Below are positions 42,455 to 52,730 of a stretch of 64,000 nt of DNA, piece by piece. Both the position numbers and the translations under genes were made by a program. Within the stretch, counting starts at the first letter, position 1, and the number at the start of each line of letters is the position of its first letter. Origin of the DNA: Aliiroseovarius halocynthiae (lineage in GTDB: Bacteria > Pseudomonadota > Alphaproteobacteria > Rhodobacterales > Rhodobacteraceae); assembly GCF_007004645.1 (NCBI RefSeq), contig NZ_ML660022.1, forward strand, positions 108,775-172,774. Reading direction: 5' to 3'. The notes under the pieces are model-generated. The model saw nothing but the letters and a program-made list of their open reading frames with translations. It made no database searches and was not told where the DNA came from.

Positions 42455-43633
42455 TTACACGCGTTCGATCGCGATGGCAGTGCCTTCGCCACCGCCGATG
42501 CAGATCGCGGCCACACCGCGTTTCAGACCACGCTTTTCCAGCGCGTTCAAGAGCGTGACCATGATGCGCGTACCCGAAGCTCCGATCGGGTGACCCAGCG
42601 CACAGGCACCGCCGTTTACGTTCACGATGTCGCGCGACAGACCCATTTCGTGCATGAAGGCCATAGGGACGACGGCGAAGGCCTCGTTCACTTCCCATAG
42701 ATCCACGTCGTCTTTGGTCCAACCCAAACGGTCCAGCAGTTTTTGCGCGGCAGGCACGGGGGCCGTGGTGAACAAGTTGGGTTCCTGCGCGTGGCTGGCA
42801 TGGCCCATGATGCGGGCACGGATTTTCAGACCAGCCGCGTTAGCCGCGTCTTCCGAGGCGACGACCAGAGCCGCAGCGCCGTCCGAAATCGACGAGCTGT
42901 TGGCGGGCGTCACTGTGCCGTCCTTGCGGAAGGCGGGCTTCAGGGTCGGGATCTTGTCGGGGCGTGCATTGCCGGGCTGTTCGTCCTCACCCACCACAAT
43001 GTCGCCCTTGCGGGTCTTGATGGTCACGGCAGCGATCTCGCCCTCAAACGCGCCAGTCTTCTGGGCCTCAAGCGAATTCGCCAGTGACTTCAACGCGTAT
43101 TCGTCCTGCGCTTCGCGGGTGAACTGGAAGCTCTCGGCGCAATCCTCGGCAAAGGTGCCCATCAAACGGCCCTTGTCATAGGCGTCTTCCAGTCCGTCCA
43201 GGAACATGTGGTCTACGACCGCGCCATGTCCAATCCGCGCACCGCTGCGCATTTTCGGCAGGATATAGGGGGCTTCGGTCATGCTCTCCATACCGCCCGC
43301 GACCATGATGTCGGTGCCACCCAATGCCACCTGATCATAGGCGATCATCGCAGTTTTCATACCCGATCCACACATCTTGTTCAGCGTGGTGGCGGGCACC
43401 TCTTTGCCCAAACCGGCCGCGAAACCCGCCTGGCGGGCCGGGGCCTGTCCCTGACCAGCTGGCAGAACGCAGCCCATCAGCAGCTCTTCGATTTGGTTGG
43501 CATCGGCGCCTGCATCTTCCAGCGCGGCCTTGATCGCGGCTCCGCCCAGCTCGGATGCGGGAACCCCTGAAAATGCGCCCTGGAATCCGCCCATTGGGGT
43601 CCGCGCCGCCCCTGCGATAACCACGTTTTTCAT
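42455..43633 (-). CDS. Acetyl-CoA C-acetyltransferase (thiolase)
   Basis: 392 residues from ATG 43633, which has GGAGGAT upstream. All thiolase motifs are present: Cys 88 in NKMCGSGMK, NEAFAVVPM, the GGACALGHPIGASG histidine block and the final CIGGGEGTA cysteine. It makes or cleaves acetoacetyl-CoA in the cytoplasm. Two roles are possible: synthesis of polyhydroxybutyrate precursor or degradation of ketoacyl-CoA (acetoacetate from homogentisate ends here). No phaB is adjacent. Confidence 0.94.
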   Translation of the reverse strand: MKNVVIAGAARTPMGGFQGAFSGVPASELGGAAIKAALEDAGADANQIEELLMGCVLPAGQGQAPARQAGFAAGLGKEVPATTLNKMCGSGMKTAMIAYDQVALGGTDIMVAGGMESMTEAPYILPKMRSGARIGHGAVVDHMFLDGLEDAYDKGRLMGTFAEDCAESFQFTREAQDEYALKSLANSLEAQKTGAFEGEIAAVTIKTRKGDIVVGEDEQPGNARPDKIPTLKPAFRKDGTVTPANSSSISDGAAALVVASEDAANAAGLKIRARIMGHASHAQEPNLFTTAPVPAAQKLLDRLGWTKDDVDLWEVNEAFAVVPMAFMHEMGLSRDIVNVNGGACALGHPIGASGTRIMVTLLNALEKRGLKRGVAAICIGGGEGTAIAIERV

Positions 43634-43732
43634 CTTATCCTCCAACCAATGCTTTTCTGATACTCGCTTACCGAATGGTAAGGAACGGCGTCTAGACTGT
43701 AGTTCTACTAACTCAGTGGAAGGAGCGACGCT

Positions 43733-44080
43733 GTGCAACTCAATTACCAAGACGGGCCTGCGGCCCGCGTCATCACCATAGACAACAGTCGAATCGACGC
43801 CGCAATTGCGATCAAATTTAAGGATCAGATGCGTGACATAACATCCGATGGCCCACAGCGCGTAGTCGTGGACATGACCGCGGTCGACTTTATCGATTCA
43901 AGTGGTCTGGGCGCAATCGTTGCCGCAATGAAGCAGGTGCCCGATGGGCGCAGCTTCGAGCTGGCTGGGTTGTCTAAAACAGTCAGCAAAGTGTTTTCAC
44001 TGACCCGTATGGACACCGTGTTCACCATTCACGACAGCGTGGATTCAGCCCTTGATGGTGGTCTGGCCACTGCCAGCTGA
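43733..44080 (+). CDS. STAS-domain anti-sigma factor antagonist
   Basis: 115 residues, starting at GTG 43733 with GGAAGGAG upstream. The STAS fold is clear: VVVDMTAVDFIDSSGLGAIVAAM, where Ser 56 or 57 is the phosphorylation site of SpoIIAA/RsbV-type antagonists. An anti-sigma kinase gene follows after 30 bases, so they form a partner switch. No sigma factor or SpoIIE-like phosphatase is in the window. Confidence 0.9.
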   Translation: MQLNYQDGPAARVITIDNSRIDAAIAIKFKDQMRDITSDGPQRVVVDMTAVDFIDSSGLGAIVAAMKQVPDGRSFELAGLSKTVSKVFSLTRMDTVFTIHDSVDSALDGGLATAS

Positions 44081-44110
44081 CGCGACCAGCCTTACAGGAG
44101 CGCACTGAAC

Positions 44111-44563
44111 GTGCAGAACGCAGCGAAGCCACAATCAGATCAAAAGCTTCATCTGAAGTTTCCAAGCGACAACTTGTCGGTACGGCAGGCATTGCAGCAG
44201 GTGTTGGGCCTGCGCCTGTCGTTAGACGAAAAGTCGGTGGTCGAGATTGTTCTGGCCGAAGTTCTGAACAACATTGTCGAACACGCATATCAAGAACGTC
44301 CCACTGGCCGGATTGATTTGACCATCGAACGCCACACCGCTGGACTGGATTTTTTGGTAAAGGACGAAGGCCTGCCTTTGCCCAAGGACCTGCCCCACAC
44401 TCAGGTGATGCATGATCTGAACTGCGCAAAAGACGACTTGCCCGAAGGGGGATTCGGGTGGCTTTTGGTGCGTGAGCTGACGGAAAACTTGCACTATGAG
44501 TGGCGCGAAGGTCAGAATATTCTAACCTTTCGCATTGCGGCGGATACCGTTGCTCAGAACTAG
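44111..44563 (+). CDS. RsbW-like anti-sigma factor kinase (HATPase)
   Basis: 150 residues, starting at GTG 44111 with CAGGAG upstream. It carries the GHKL ATPase motifs: N-box EVLNNIVEHAYQ, the G1 loop VKDEGLPLP and the G2 loop GGFGWLLVREL. It probably phosphorylates the STAS protein encoded just upstream. The regulated sigma factor or other target is unknown. Confidence 0.88.
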   Translation: MQNAAKPQSDQKLHLKFPSDNLSVRQALQQVLGLRLSLDEKSVVEIVLAEVLNNIVEHAYQERPTGRIDLTIERHTAGLDFLVKDEGLPLPKDLPHTQVMHDLNCAKDDLPEGGFGWLLVRELTENLHYEWREGQNILTFRIAADTVAQN

Positions 44564-44646
44564 TCCGACCTGATGAACCGAATTTCCCCACATCGTCAGA
44601 CGTAAACATCAAAATGGGGTATTTACCGCGAAGGCGACCAGATAGG

Positions 44647-44973
44647 TCAGTTCAATTGAACTTGAAGTGGATACTGTCCATCTTCGAAATCACCAAAAAG
44701 ATCAGGCAGATCTGGGTGTTCGACGGGTTCGCCAGACCAATCCTCGATCAGGTTCTGCTCGGACACATAGGCCACGTAATAGCTTTGGTCATTCTCGGCC
44801 AGAAGGTGGTAAAACGGCTGATCCTTTGATGGTCGGCTGTCTTCGGGAATGGCGTCATACCATTCCTCGGTATTGGAAAAGATCGCGTCCACATCAAAAA
44901 CAACCCCTCGGAAGGGATGCTTCCGGTGGCGGACAACCTGACCCAGATGATATTTTGCGTGTGTCTTCAACAT
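44647..44973 (-). CDS. hspQ: Heat shock protein HspQ
   Basis: 108 residues from ATG 44973. It matches the YccV/HspQ family: AKYHLGQVVRHRKHPFRGVVFDVDAIFSNTEEWYDAIPED, then QPFYHLLAENDQSYYVAYVSEQNL. HspQ binds hemimethylated DNA in vitro and acts as a Lon adaptor in enterobacteria. Monocistronic, - strand. Confidence 0.9.
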   Translation of the reverse strand: MLKTHAKYHLGQVVRHRKHPFRGVVFDVDAIFSNTEEWYDAIPEDSRPSKDQPFYHLLAENDQSYYVAYVSEQNLIEDWSGEPVEHPDLPDLFGDFEDGQYPLQVQLN

Positions 44974-45192
44974 GGCTCCAAACCTTACCCCATGACTAAC
45001 GCCGAACGCATCGGATTGTCCATGCAGCCCGGCCGGAAAAGTTGGAAACAGTTTGGCGACACTTCCCTGAAAACGTCCGTACAACAGGTGACCAGCAAAG
45101 ATGCGCTGCAGGTGTAAAAAAGGTGGATCTTATGATTCCCACATGCCTTAAATTCCGCTAGAATAAAGAAAAACCAAATGAGCAGTAGGCAG

Positions 45193-45768
45193 ATGAAGAA
45201 ACTTGTACTCGCGACCATGGTCGTTGCGTTTGTGGCATCATGCGGAGGTGGGTCCAAACCCCCTCGCAATCTGGACAACGCATGCAGCATTGTGCGCCAA
45301 GATCCGAGCATGCTGCGTGCCATGGAGCGCACAGAACGCAAATGGAATGTTCCTGTTTATGTACAGATGGCGATCATCCATCAGGAGTCAAAATTCGTCC
45401 ACGATGCACGCACACCGGTGAAGTATGTGTTAGGTGTGTTGCCCATGGGTCGTCAAAGTTCGGCCTATGGCTATGCTCAGGCGCTGGATGCGACGTGGAA
45501 AGAATATCAGAATGCCGAAGGCGGCCGTAGCGCAAGGCGCACCAAAATTCAGGACGCAACGGATTTCATGGGCTGGTACATGAACAAAACACGCGAGGTC
45601 ACCGGCATCCCATTGCATGACGCGCGCAACCAGTATCTAGCCTATCACGAAGGTCGCACCGGGTATCTGCGGGGGACATACAGGTCCAAAACCTGGCTGC
45701 TGCGCGTAGCCGACAAAGTCGCAGATCGCACGATCATGTATCAGATCCAGCTAACAAACTGCCGCTAA
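45193..45768 (+). CDS. Lipoprotein, lytic transglycosylase-like
   Basis: 191 residues from ATG 45193 (MKKLVLAT); an ATG 15 bases earlier would add MSSRQ and is less typical of a lipoprotein leader. A lipobox FVAS-Cys 17 anchors it to a membrane. The mature part has a lysozyme-like fold with the HQESKFVHDA helix (likely catalytic Glu) and GYAQALDATWKEYQ, as in SLT transglycosylases, though it is short. Probably trims peptidoglycan in the periplasm. Confidence 0.75.
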   Translation: MKKLVLATMVVAFVASCGGGSKPPRNLDNACSIVRQDPSMLRAMERTERKWNVPVYVQMAIIHQESKFVHDARTPVKYVLGVLPMGRQSSAYGYAQALDATWKEYQNAEGGRSARRTKIQDATDFMGWYMNKTREVTGIPLHDARNQYLAYHEGRTGYLRGTYRSKTWLLRVADKVADRTIMYQIQLTNCR

Positions 45769-45776
45769 AGTTCACA

Positions 45777-45801
45777 CCTGACCCGGCTTCCCCGGGTCAG
45801 G
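45777..45801. terminator. Convergent hairpin after the transglycosylase and lolA genes
   Basis: CCTGACCCGG and CCGGGTCAGG make a perfect 10-base-pair stem with a 5-base loop, placed between the two converging stops. No T-tract on either side, so it is a probable but weak bidirectional terminator. Confidence 0.55.
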
Positions 45802-45834
45802 CTTACTTGCGGCTCAAGCTCATCTATAAACGCT

Positions 45835-46440
45835 TTAGCGACGCTCGCGTTGCGAGATTGCAGACGTGATCGAAAACAGCGAGGATCTGAGCGCGCCGCC
45901 CTTCTCAAGCTCACCCAACAACACAGTGGTCTTTGATCCGGCATTGTCAGTAATCACCCACTGGCGCAGCTCGGTCGGGTTGGCCGTGAATTTCAGCTCG
46001 ATCGTGCCGACCTCGGGGTTATCCGGATCTTGCGCAACAACCGTCGTTGCGGTCCCATCATAGTTGTGGCCCACGACCATCTTGGCCCGACTAAGGTCCA
46101 CGTTGCGCGCCAGAATCAGATTCAGCGGTGTGCGTTTCAGCGGGTACTGCTGCGGGCCGGCATTGGATTTTCCGTCAAAGATCGCAACTTGCGATCCGCC
46201 AGCGACAACCAACGCATCCAGCGGCGGGTTGTATTCAAACCGTGCGCGGCCCGGTCGTTTCAAATAGATCGTGCCGGTCGAAATCGTTCCGTCATCATTG
46301 ATCTGCGTGAACTGCGATTTCGCAGTGGTCAACTTGTTCAGATAATTCGAAATCGCATTCAGGCTGATTTTTTCGGCCTGAGCCGGAAGTGCCGTGGCCA
46401 TCAAGGCCAATGCGGCGAAAGTCATACGCAAGGGGGTCAT
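45835..46440 (-). CDS. lolA: Outer-membrane lipoprotein carrier protein LolA
   Basis: 201 residues with a signal peptide (MTPLRMTFAALALMATALPAQA). Periplasmic; carries lipoproteins from the LolCDE complex to the outer membrane. Characteristic segments are SQFTQINDDGTISTGTIYLKRPGRARFEYNPP, VAIFDGKSN and TPLNLIL. AGGTAGGAT sits just upstream of the start inside a region that can fold. Located near ftsK with a RidA gene between. Confidence 0.9.
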   Translation of the reverse strand: MTPLRMTFAALALMATALPAQAEKISLNAISNYLNKLTTAKSQFTQINDDGTISTGTIYLKRPGRARFEYNPPLDALVVAGGSQVAIFDGKSNAGPQQYPLKRTPLNLILARNVDLSRAKMVVGHNYDGTATTVVAQDPDNPEVGTIELKFTANPTELRQWVITDNAGSKTTVLLGELEKGGALRSSLFSITSAISQRERR

Positions 46441-46454
46441 CTATCCTACCTTTA

Positions 46455-46506
46455 CTGCTCGGGCGTACTCTATCCCGTTTGATGGGAGAAGTTTAAGCCC
46501 GAACAG
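46455..46506 (-). promoter_or_regulatory. Foldable leader upstream of lolA
   Basis: On the - strand CTGTTCGGGC (46506-46497) pairs with GCCCGAGCAG (46464-46455), with one wobble; an inner CCC...GGG hairpin sits in the loop. The right arm ends a few bases before the lolA ribosome site AGGTAGGAT. It could be a terminator of the upstream RidA gene or a translation-control hairpin. Confidence 0.4.
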
Positions 46507-46544
46507 TAGGTGATAGGCGATAACGCGCTTTTCAAGCGCCGATG

Positions 46545-46892
46545 TTACTCGATAACCGCTGCGGTCACGATCACTTCCACCTTGTGATCCGGCGTTGCCA
46601 GATCCGCGGAACCGGTCGCGCGAGCGGGCGCGTGGCCTTTGGGCACCCAAGCGTCCCAGACCTTATTCATTTCGGCGAAATCTTTCATGTCAGCCATCCA
46701 GATAATCGCTTGCAACATGTGCTTTGTGGACGAACCTGCTTCGTCCAGAAGCTTTTCGACCTGCTCCAGACATTCGCGGGTCTGTTCAGCCACGCTGTTG
46801 CCGGGGGTGCCAACCTGTCCAGCCAGATAGACGACACTTTTATGCGTGACGCTTTGGCTCATTCGGTCGGTCGTGTGACGACGTTGAATCAT
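46545..46892 (-). CDS. RidA/YjgF-family protein
   Basis: 115 residues with the RidA fold pattern (VVYLAGQVGTPGNSVAEQTRECLEQVEKLLDEAGSSTKHMLQAIIWMADMKDF). RidA proteins hydrolyse reactive enamine/imine intermediates such as 2-aminoacrylate. The usual late arginine context is altered (APARATGSADLATPDHKVEV), so the subgroup is unclear. It starts 86 bases after ftsK on the same strand. Confidence 0.88.
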   Translation of the reverse strand: MIQRRHTTDRMSQSVTHKSVVYLAGQVGTPGNSVAEQTRECLEQVEKLLDEAGSSTKHMLQAIIWMADMKDFAEMNKVWDAWVPKGHAPARATGSADLATPDHKVEVIVTAAVIE

Positions 46893-46978
46893 TAGTTTGC
46901 CTCAGTTTTTTATTGTCGTTGAAGGTTGACGGCGCCCCGCATGGGACGCCGCAGACCGGATCGTTGTCCGGAATTTGT

Positions 46979-49900
46979 TTACTGCTGTTCGGGGATCAGG
47001 ATTTCACGTTTTCCGACATGGTTTGACGCGGAAACAAGACCTTCATCCTCCATCTGTTCTACAAGACGTGCGGCCTTGTTATACCCGATGCCCAGTTTGC
47101 GCTGGATATAGGATGTCGAGCATTTGCGGTCCTTGACCACAATCGCAACGGCCTGATCATAAAGCGCATCTTCGCCATTGGTGTTGCCACCGGTATTCAA
47201 CCCCAGAACCGCATCGATATTGTCGGCTTTGTCTTCCGCCGGACCATCGGACACGCCGCCCACATATTCTGGCGGGCCGAAGCTTTTCAGATAGCTGACG
47301 ATTTCTTCGACTTCCTCGTCCGACACGAACGGGCCGTGCACACGAGTGATTTTCGAGCCGCCCGCCATGTAGAGCATGTCGCCCATGCCCAGAAGCTGCT
47401 CAGCCCCCTGTTCACCCAGAATGGTGCGGCTGTCGACTTTCGAGGTCACTTGGAACGAAATCCGGGTCGGGAAGTTCGCCTTGATCGTACCGGTGATCAC
47501 GTCAACCGACGGACGCTGCGTGGCCATGATGATGTGAATGCCCGAGGCACGCGCCATCTGGGCCAGACGCTGGATGCAGGCCTCAATCTCTTTGCCGGCA
47601 ACCATCATCAGGTCGGCCATTTCGTCGACCACGACGACGATGAAGGGCAGCTTTTCTGGGGCGAATTCCTCGGTCTCAAAGATTGGTTCGCCGGTATCGT
47701 CGTCAAAACCCGTCTGCACGGTGCGTTCGAACATCTCGCCTTTGGCCAGCGTATCCGCCACGCGGCTGTTATAACCTTCGATGTTTCGCACGCCCATCTT
47801 GGACATCTTGCGATAACGCTCCTCCATTTCGCCCACGACCCATTTCAGGGCAACAACAGCCTTCTTCGGGTCGGTCACAACGGGCGACAATAGGTGCGGA
47901 ATGCCGTCATAGACGGACAGTTCCAGCATCTTAGGGTCGATCATGATCATCCGACAATCTTCTGGCGTCAGCTTGTAAAGCAGCGACATGATCATGGTGT
48001 TGATGGCCACGGATTTACCCGATCCGGTCGTCCCTGCGATCAACAGGTGAGGCATCTTGGCAAGGTTCGCAACGACAGGTTCACCGCCAATGTCTTTGCC
48101 CAGCGCCAACGGCAGGCGCTGATTGCCATCGCCGAAATCACGGGTCGACAGGATTTCGCGGAAGGACACCATTTCGCGCTTTTCGTTGGGCAGTTCGATC
48201 CCAATGACCGAGCGGCCGGGTACAGTCGACACGCGGGCCGACAGGGCCGACATCGAGCGTGCGATGTCATCCGCCAGACCGATCACACGGCTGGCTTTCA
48301 AGCCCGGCGCGGGCTCAAGTTCATACATGGTGACGACGGGACCCGGGCGAACCGAGACGATCTCGCCCTTCACGCCATAATCATCCAGCACGACTTCCAA
48401 CATCCGCGCATTTTCTTCCAGCGCTTCGTCCGACAGAACGTGACGCTCGATGGATGCGGGGTTGGCCAGCAGGTTCAGCGGCGGCAATTCATACCCCGGA
48501 TGTGCATCCTCGAACTTCAGCGCGGGTTGCGCCTCGGCCTTCGCGCGGGTCGACGGCTGAACGGGTTTCTTCGGAGGATGCTGCACAACCTTTTTAGCTG
48601 GCTGGGTAAAGCCAGAATGCTGAGGTGTGTACACGCGTGCTTCGGGTTCCACTGCTGGGGCCATCAGGTCTTCAACGATCAGATCGTTGTCTTCAGGCTG
48701 GGCGGCCAAAGGGGTCTCGTCCATCATATGCGCAGCCATCGGGGCGTCCATCATAGGTGCCTCGACCATGGGGGCTTCTGCCAAAGGCGCCGCATAGGGA
48801 TCGGCATAGATGTCCATCGCGGGATCTTCCATCGGCACAGTCATATCCGGCTCGGCCGGTGTCGAGGTATCCAAAATCATCGGATCCGGGCTGCGACGGT
48901 GACGCGACACAGCACGTTCCAGCGGTGGCTCGGCGCGCATCGGGTTGGCGATCGGCGCTTGACGCGACCGGTTCTTCAAGGCCGAAGCGATTTTGGCACG
49001 AATACGATCTTCACCGCCCAGCTCTTCCGGGATCTCTCCTTCAAAGAAGGCAGGTTCGACCAGCTCGGGCTCGGGTTCGACATTGCGGCGCATCAGTGAT
49101 GCCAGCAGGCCCTGTTTTTGCGGGGCCGGAGCGGCCGCAAGCTCTTCCTGTGCGAAGATCTCTGGTTCGGCATGCATTGGCGGTTCAGGGCGCAACACGC
49201 GTGCGGTGCGAAGCGGCGGCGGGGCCGAGAACTCTTCCTCGAACAGCTCTTCCGCATCGTCCTGCGCAAGCTGCTGTTCCTTGCGGGCCGCATGACGTGC
49301 CTGCATATGGCGGGCAGTGGCGGCTGCACCAATGGCAGCCCCTTTCGCGCTTTTTCCCAGCAGCGACACAATCCCTGCATAGGTCATCACAACGCCAACC
49401 ACGAGGAACTGACCGATGCGTTTCACCTCGGGCTTATCCAGGCCAAGGACGAACAAAGTTGCAGTCAAGGCAGCAAGGGCAGCGAGGGCTGACATGACTT
49501 TCAGCCCAGCGCCTGCGCTGACCGGAAGTGCCGCCAAAAGCGCACCCAATACGGTATCGCCAAACAGTCCACCCAGACCAAAAGAATGCGTCCAGCCCGC
49601 GCCAGGCACCAAAGTCGATGCATAGACCGAACACAGCGCCACAGCGATCGGGGCGAAGATCAGGCGTCCAACGGCGCGCTCTTCCCCGAAATGGAAGGTC
49701 ATGCGCAGACCCCAGACCACCAAAACCAAAGGCAGCGCCCATGATCCAAGACCGGCGATCACTGACAGGGGTGATGCTATAAACGCTCCGAACCGGCCCA
49801 AAGCATTCTGCGCGGGCGTATCGGTGGCCGACATCCAACCCGGATCTTCGGGCGAATAACTGCCAAGGATCAGCGCAATGATGATGCCAAGGGCGATTAG

Positions 49901-49993
49901 GCCAATGCCCAAAAGCTCTTTCCCGCGCCGTTCCAGCACCGCTTGCGTGGTGCTGTCAAAGATCGGATCCCGTTGTTTCGCCTGATACGCCAT
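46979..49993 (-). CDS. ftsK: DNA translocase FtsK
   Basis: 1004 residues. An N-terminal membrane domain with four to five helices (about 25-190) is followed by a long Glu/Pro/Ala-rich linker (about 230-490). A RecA-like motor follows with Walker A GTTGSGKS and the Walker [13 protein letters not shown] segment. A C-terminal winged-helix gamma domain ([27 protein letters not shown]) recognises polar sequences. It pumps chromosome DNA at the septum and activates XerCD. Linker length is typical of Rhodobacteraceae. Confidence 0.96.
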   Translation of the reverse strand: MAYQAKQRDPIFDSTTQAVLERRGKELLGIGLIALGIIIALILGSYSPEDPGWMSATDTPAQNALGRFGAFIASPLSVIAGLGSWALPLVLVVWGLRMTFHFGEERAVGRLIFAPIAVALCSVYASTLVPGAGWTHSFGLGGLFGDTVLGALLAALPVSAGAGLKVMSALAALAALTATLFVLGLDKPEVKRIGQFLVVGVVMTYAGIVSLLGKSAKGAAIGAAATARHMQARHAARKEQQLAQDDAEELFEEEFSAPPPLRTARVLRPEPPMHAEPEIFAQEELAAAPAPQKQGLLASLMRRNVEPEPELVEPAFFEGEIPEELGGEDRIRAKIASALKNRSRQAPIANPMRAEPPLERAVSRHRRSPDPMILDTSTPAEPDMTVPMEDPAMDIYADPYAAPLAEAPMVEAPMMDAPMAAHMMDETPLAAQPEDNDLIVEDLMAPAVEPEARVYTPQHSGFTQPAKKVVQHPPKKPVQPSTRAKAEAQPALKFEDAHPGYELPPLNLLANPASIERHVLSDEALEENARMLEVVLDDYGVKGEIVSVRPGPVVTMYELEPAPGLKASRVIGLADDIARSMSALSARVSTVPGRSVIGIELPNEKREMVSFREILSTRDFGDGNQRLPLALGKDIGGEPVVANLAKMPHLLIAGTTGSGKSVAINTMIMSLLYKLTPEDCRMIMIDPKMLELSVYDGIPHLLSPVVTDPKKAVVALKWVVGEMEERYRKMSKMGVRNIEGYNSRVADTLAKGEMFERTVQTGFDDDTGEPIFETEEFAPEKLPFIVVVVDEMADLMMVAGKEIEACIQRLAQMARASGIHIIMATQRPSVDVITGTIKANFPTRISFQVTSKVDSRTILGEQGAEQLLGMGDMLYMAGGSKITRVHGPFVSDEEVEEIVSYLKSFGPPEYVGGVSDGPAEDKADNIDAVLGLNTGGNTNGEDALYDQAVAIVVKDRKCSTSYIQRKLGIGYNKAARLVEQMEDEGLVSASNHVGKREILIPEQQ

Positions 49994-50005
49994 GCCACCT
50001 CGTCC

Positions 50006-51187
50006 TTACTTATACAGACAGTCGCGGATCTGGATCAGCCCGCGCGTCATGTCTTCTTTTGGGGCCACCAAGGCGACCCTGATGAACCCCTTGCCGGGGT
50101 TTTCTTCATTCACATCCCGCGACAGATACGCGCCGGGCAATACCCGCACGCCCGTATCAAGCCACAGTTTCATTGCAGCCTCTTCGCCGTCTTCGACGGG
50201 AAGCCACAGGAAAAAGCCGGCTTCCGGCGCTCTATAGCCCGGAATGCCCGCAAAAATCTGATCCGCGATCTGGTACTTCTCTTGGTACAACGCGCGGTTT
50301 TCGGCCACATGTGCCTCGTCGGTCCATGCGCGCTCGGCCACGCGCTGCAAGGGCAAGGGCAGCGGCGCCCCAGCATAGGCACGCAGCTGGCGCACCCGTT
50401 TGATGCTTTCCGGACCACCCGCCACAAAGCCAGAGCGCAGGCCGGGCAGGTTCGAACGCTTGGAAAGCGAATGGAAGATCGTCACACGTTCGGGGTCTGC
50501 ACCGCCTTCACGGGCGACCTCAAGCGCACCGGGCGGTGGCGTGTCGCGATAGATCTCGGAATAACATTCATCCGCGAAGATCTTGAAATCATACTTCTCG
50601 GCCAGCGCGATCAGGTTGGCCCAGTAATCGCGATCCGCCACGGCACCCTGCGGGTTGGTGGGCGAACAGATGAAAGCGACCTCTGTGCGGTTCAGGATCT
50701 CGGGCGACAGCTGCGAATAGTCGGGCAGAAAGTGATTTTCCGCCGTTGCAGGCAGGAATACGGGTTCTGCGCCAACCGTTACGGCGGCAACCGCATAAAC
50801 CTGATAGAACGGGTTCGGGATCAGCACGACGGGCTTCTCACCACGTGCCGTCTGTTCCGGGCAAAGCGCAATCAACGCGTTGAACAACCCTTCGCGGGTT
50901 CCGTTCAGCGCCATGATCTGATTCTGCGGAACATCCACACCATAGCGTCGATCCAGCCAACCGGAAATCGCGTCCAGCAGCTCGGGCGCGCCGTCATTGG
51001 GCGGATATTTCGCAAATCCATCAACGGCTTGGGCCAGCACTTCAGGCACCCAGTTCGGAAACGGGTGCTTGGGTTCGCCAATCGTCATATGCATGACTTC
51101 TCCGCCCGGCGCATGAGCGTCGAGAAGGGTCCGCAAACGCGGGAATGCATACTCGGGCAAGCCGGAATACCGCTCGGGAAACGTCAT
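50006..51187 (-). CDS. Class I/II pyridoxal phosphate aminotransferase (DapC/aspartate type)
   Basis: 393 residues. The PLP lysine is Lys 243 in FHSLSKRSNLPGLR, with NGTREGLFNA and the SPTNPQGAV segment for cofactor binding. The sequence is of the fold-type I group that includes N-succinyldiaminopimelate transaminase (DapC) and aspartate transaminases. Located 12 bases upstream of ftsK on the same strand; the substrate cannot be fixed by sequence alone. Confidence 0.88.
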   Translation of the reverse strand: MTFPERYSGLPEYAFPRLRTLLDAHAPGGEVMHMTIGEPKHPFPNWVPEVLAQAVDGFAKYPPNDGAPELLDAISGWLDRRYGVDVPQNQIMALNGTREGLFNALIALCPEQTARGEKPVVLIPNPFYQVYAVAAVTVGAEPVFLPATAENHFLPDYSQLSPEILNRTEVAFICSPTNPQGAVADRDYWANLIALAEKYDFKIFADECYSEIYRDTPPPGALEVAREGGADPERVTIFHSLSKRSNLPGLRSGFVAGGPESIKRVRQLRAYAGAPLPLPLQRVAERAWTDEAHVAENRALYQEKYQIADQIFAGIPGYRAPEAGFFLWLPVEDGEEAAMKLWLDTGVRVLPGAYLSRDVNEENPGKGFIRVALVAPKEDMTRGLIQIRDCLYK

Positions 51188-51317
51188 TGGAACGTCTTTA
51201 TACTGCCTCAGTTTTCGGGGTCATGTCGCCCCGTTACGGTCGAGGATAGCTTGCAAAACTCGGCTGGTCCAGAAATTCGCCGTAAAAATCGACGCTTGGG
51301 CGATCCGCCTGTGGCTT

Positions 51318-52646
51318 TTAGGACAACACGGCTTCGCAAGCGGCCCCAAGACGCAGCAAACGTTCTTCGTCCATCGGTGCGCCCAACAGCATAAACCCAG
51401 TCGACCCAAGCCCCGTTGGCAGGCTTAGCCCGCACAGGCCAAGCAAGTTACCAATCCGCGTGTTGCGTAGCGCCCACAGATTTTCTTCGACATAATAATC
51501 GTGGTCCGACAGCAAGCGGTCGACATTCGGTGGCATAATTGCCGAGGTTGGCAAAACAACCGCGTCATATCCGGCAGTTTCCCGCAGGTATTCCGCGCGG
51601 ATTTGGTCCAGACGCTGCCACGCCGCCACATAATCCGCACCCGAGAATGATGCGCCGGCCATAAAGCGTTCGCGGATTTCAGTGAACATCAGGTCGGGCT
51701 GCGCGTTAATCGCATCACGCCACGTGGCATAGGCTTCGGTGGTGAACAACACGCCGGACATGGCAAGGGCTTCATCAACGATGGGCAAGTGCAGACGGTC
51801 GACCGTCGCGCCGCCATCCATCACCCGGCCCAACGCGCTGTCAAACCCGGCCAAAGGTTCGTCCCGGCAGCCTTCGAACCCGTTTTCAAGCACCAAAAGC
51901 CGCGTGCCTTTCAGGGACGCACCGCGCAAATCGGCGGGCGTACCGCCCTCTAGCGCAGCCAGCATCAGGGCGGCATCTTCGACCGTGCGGCACAGGGGGC
52001 CAACCGTGTCGAAATGCGCCGCCAACGGCACGGTTCCATTCAAAGATACACGACCCGAGGTCGTTTTCAGCCCGACAAGATCATTCCATGCTGATGGAAT
52101 CCGCACTGACCCGCCGGTGTCAGACCCGATCCCGCACGGGGCAAGGTTGAACGCGACGGAGGTTGCCGCCCCGGATGAACTGCCCCCCGACACGGCGTCG
52201 TGGTCATTCACACAAGGGCTTGTCGCAGTAACCGGGTTTAAACCCAAACCAGAAAAAGCCAGCTCGCTCATATGCGTCTTGCCCAGACAGATCAGCCCGG
52301 CGGCGGTGGCATTGCGCAGCACCTCGGCATCCTGATCCGGCACACGGTCTTTCAACAGGGCAGACCCGGATTCGGTTGCGATACCCGCCGTATCAAACAG
52401 GTCTTTCCAACTGATCGGCACGCCGTCCAGCGGCCCAAGGCGGTGGCCGGACTTGGCACGTTCCGATGCTGCACGGGCCTCGGACATGGCGCGGGTTTCC
52501 GTCAAACGGGCATAGATGCGATCGCCGAATGGATGCGCTTTGATCGCGTCCAAATAGGTGCGCGTCAGGTCCACCGGGTCGATGTCGCCCTTTGCAATGC
52601 CCCGGCCCAGATCGGCCATGCTCATGGTCAGCCACGCGTTGCTCAT
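51318..52646 (-). CDS. Amidase (amidase signature family)
   Basis: 442 residues. The catalytic Ser-cisSer-Lys triad is visible: Lys 81 (ISWKDLFDTAG), the central serine of GGSSSGA (about 157) and Ser 180 in GSDTGGSVRIP. It hydrolyses an amide; the substrate is unknown. It is not the GatA subunit, as no GatB/C gene is adjacent. Divergent from the UbiH-like gene with a 25-85 base gap. Confidence 0.9.
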   Translation of the reverse strand: MSNAWLTMSMADLGRGIAKGDIDPVDLTRTYLDAIKAHPFGDRIYARLTETRAMSEARAASERAKSGHRLGPLDGVPISWKDLFDTAGIATESGSALLKDRVPDQDAEVLRNATAAGLICLGKTHMSELAFSGLGLNPVTATSPCVNDHDAVSGGSSSGAATSVAFNLAPCGIGSDTGGSVRIPSAWNDLVGLKTTSGRVSLNGTVPLAAHFDTVGPLCRTVEDAALMLAALEGGTPADLRGASLKGTRLLVLENGFEGCRDEPLAGFDSALGRVMDGGATVDRLHLPIVDEALAMSGVLFTTEAYATWRDAINAQPDLMFTEIRERFMAGASFSGADYVAAWQRLDQIRAEYLRETAGYDAVVLPTSAIMPPNVDRLLSDHDYYVEENLWALRNTRIGNLLGLCGLSLPTGLGSTGFMLLGAPMDEERLLRLGAACEAVLS

Positions 52647-52730
52647 CCCAGCCCCCTTTTCCGTGTTTGAATGACGGTAACGACAGGACGACGCATGGAC
52701 AATCCCAAACAGCGGGGGCAGAAAGAGGGT

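Noticed and set aside
49943..51394. A 483-codon open frame opposite the aminotransferase
   Set aside because: Antisense shadow of a gene with complete catalytic motifs.
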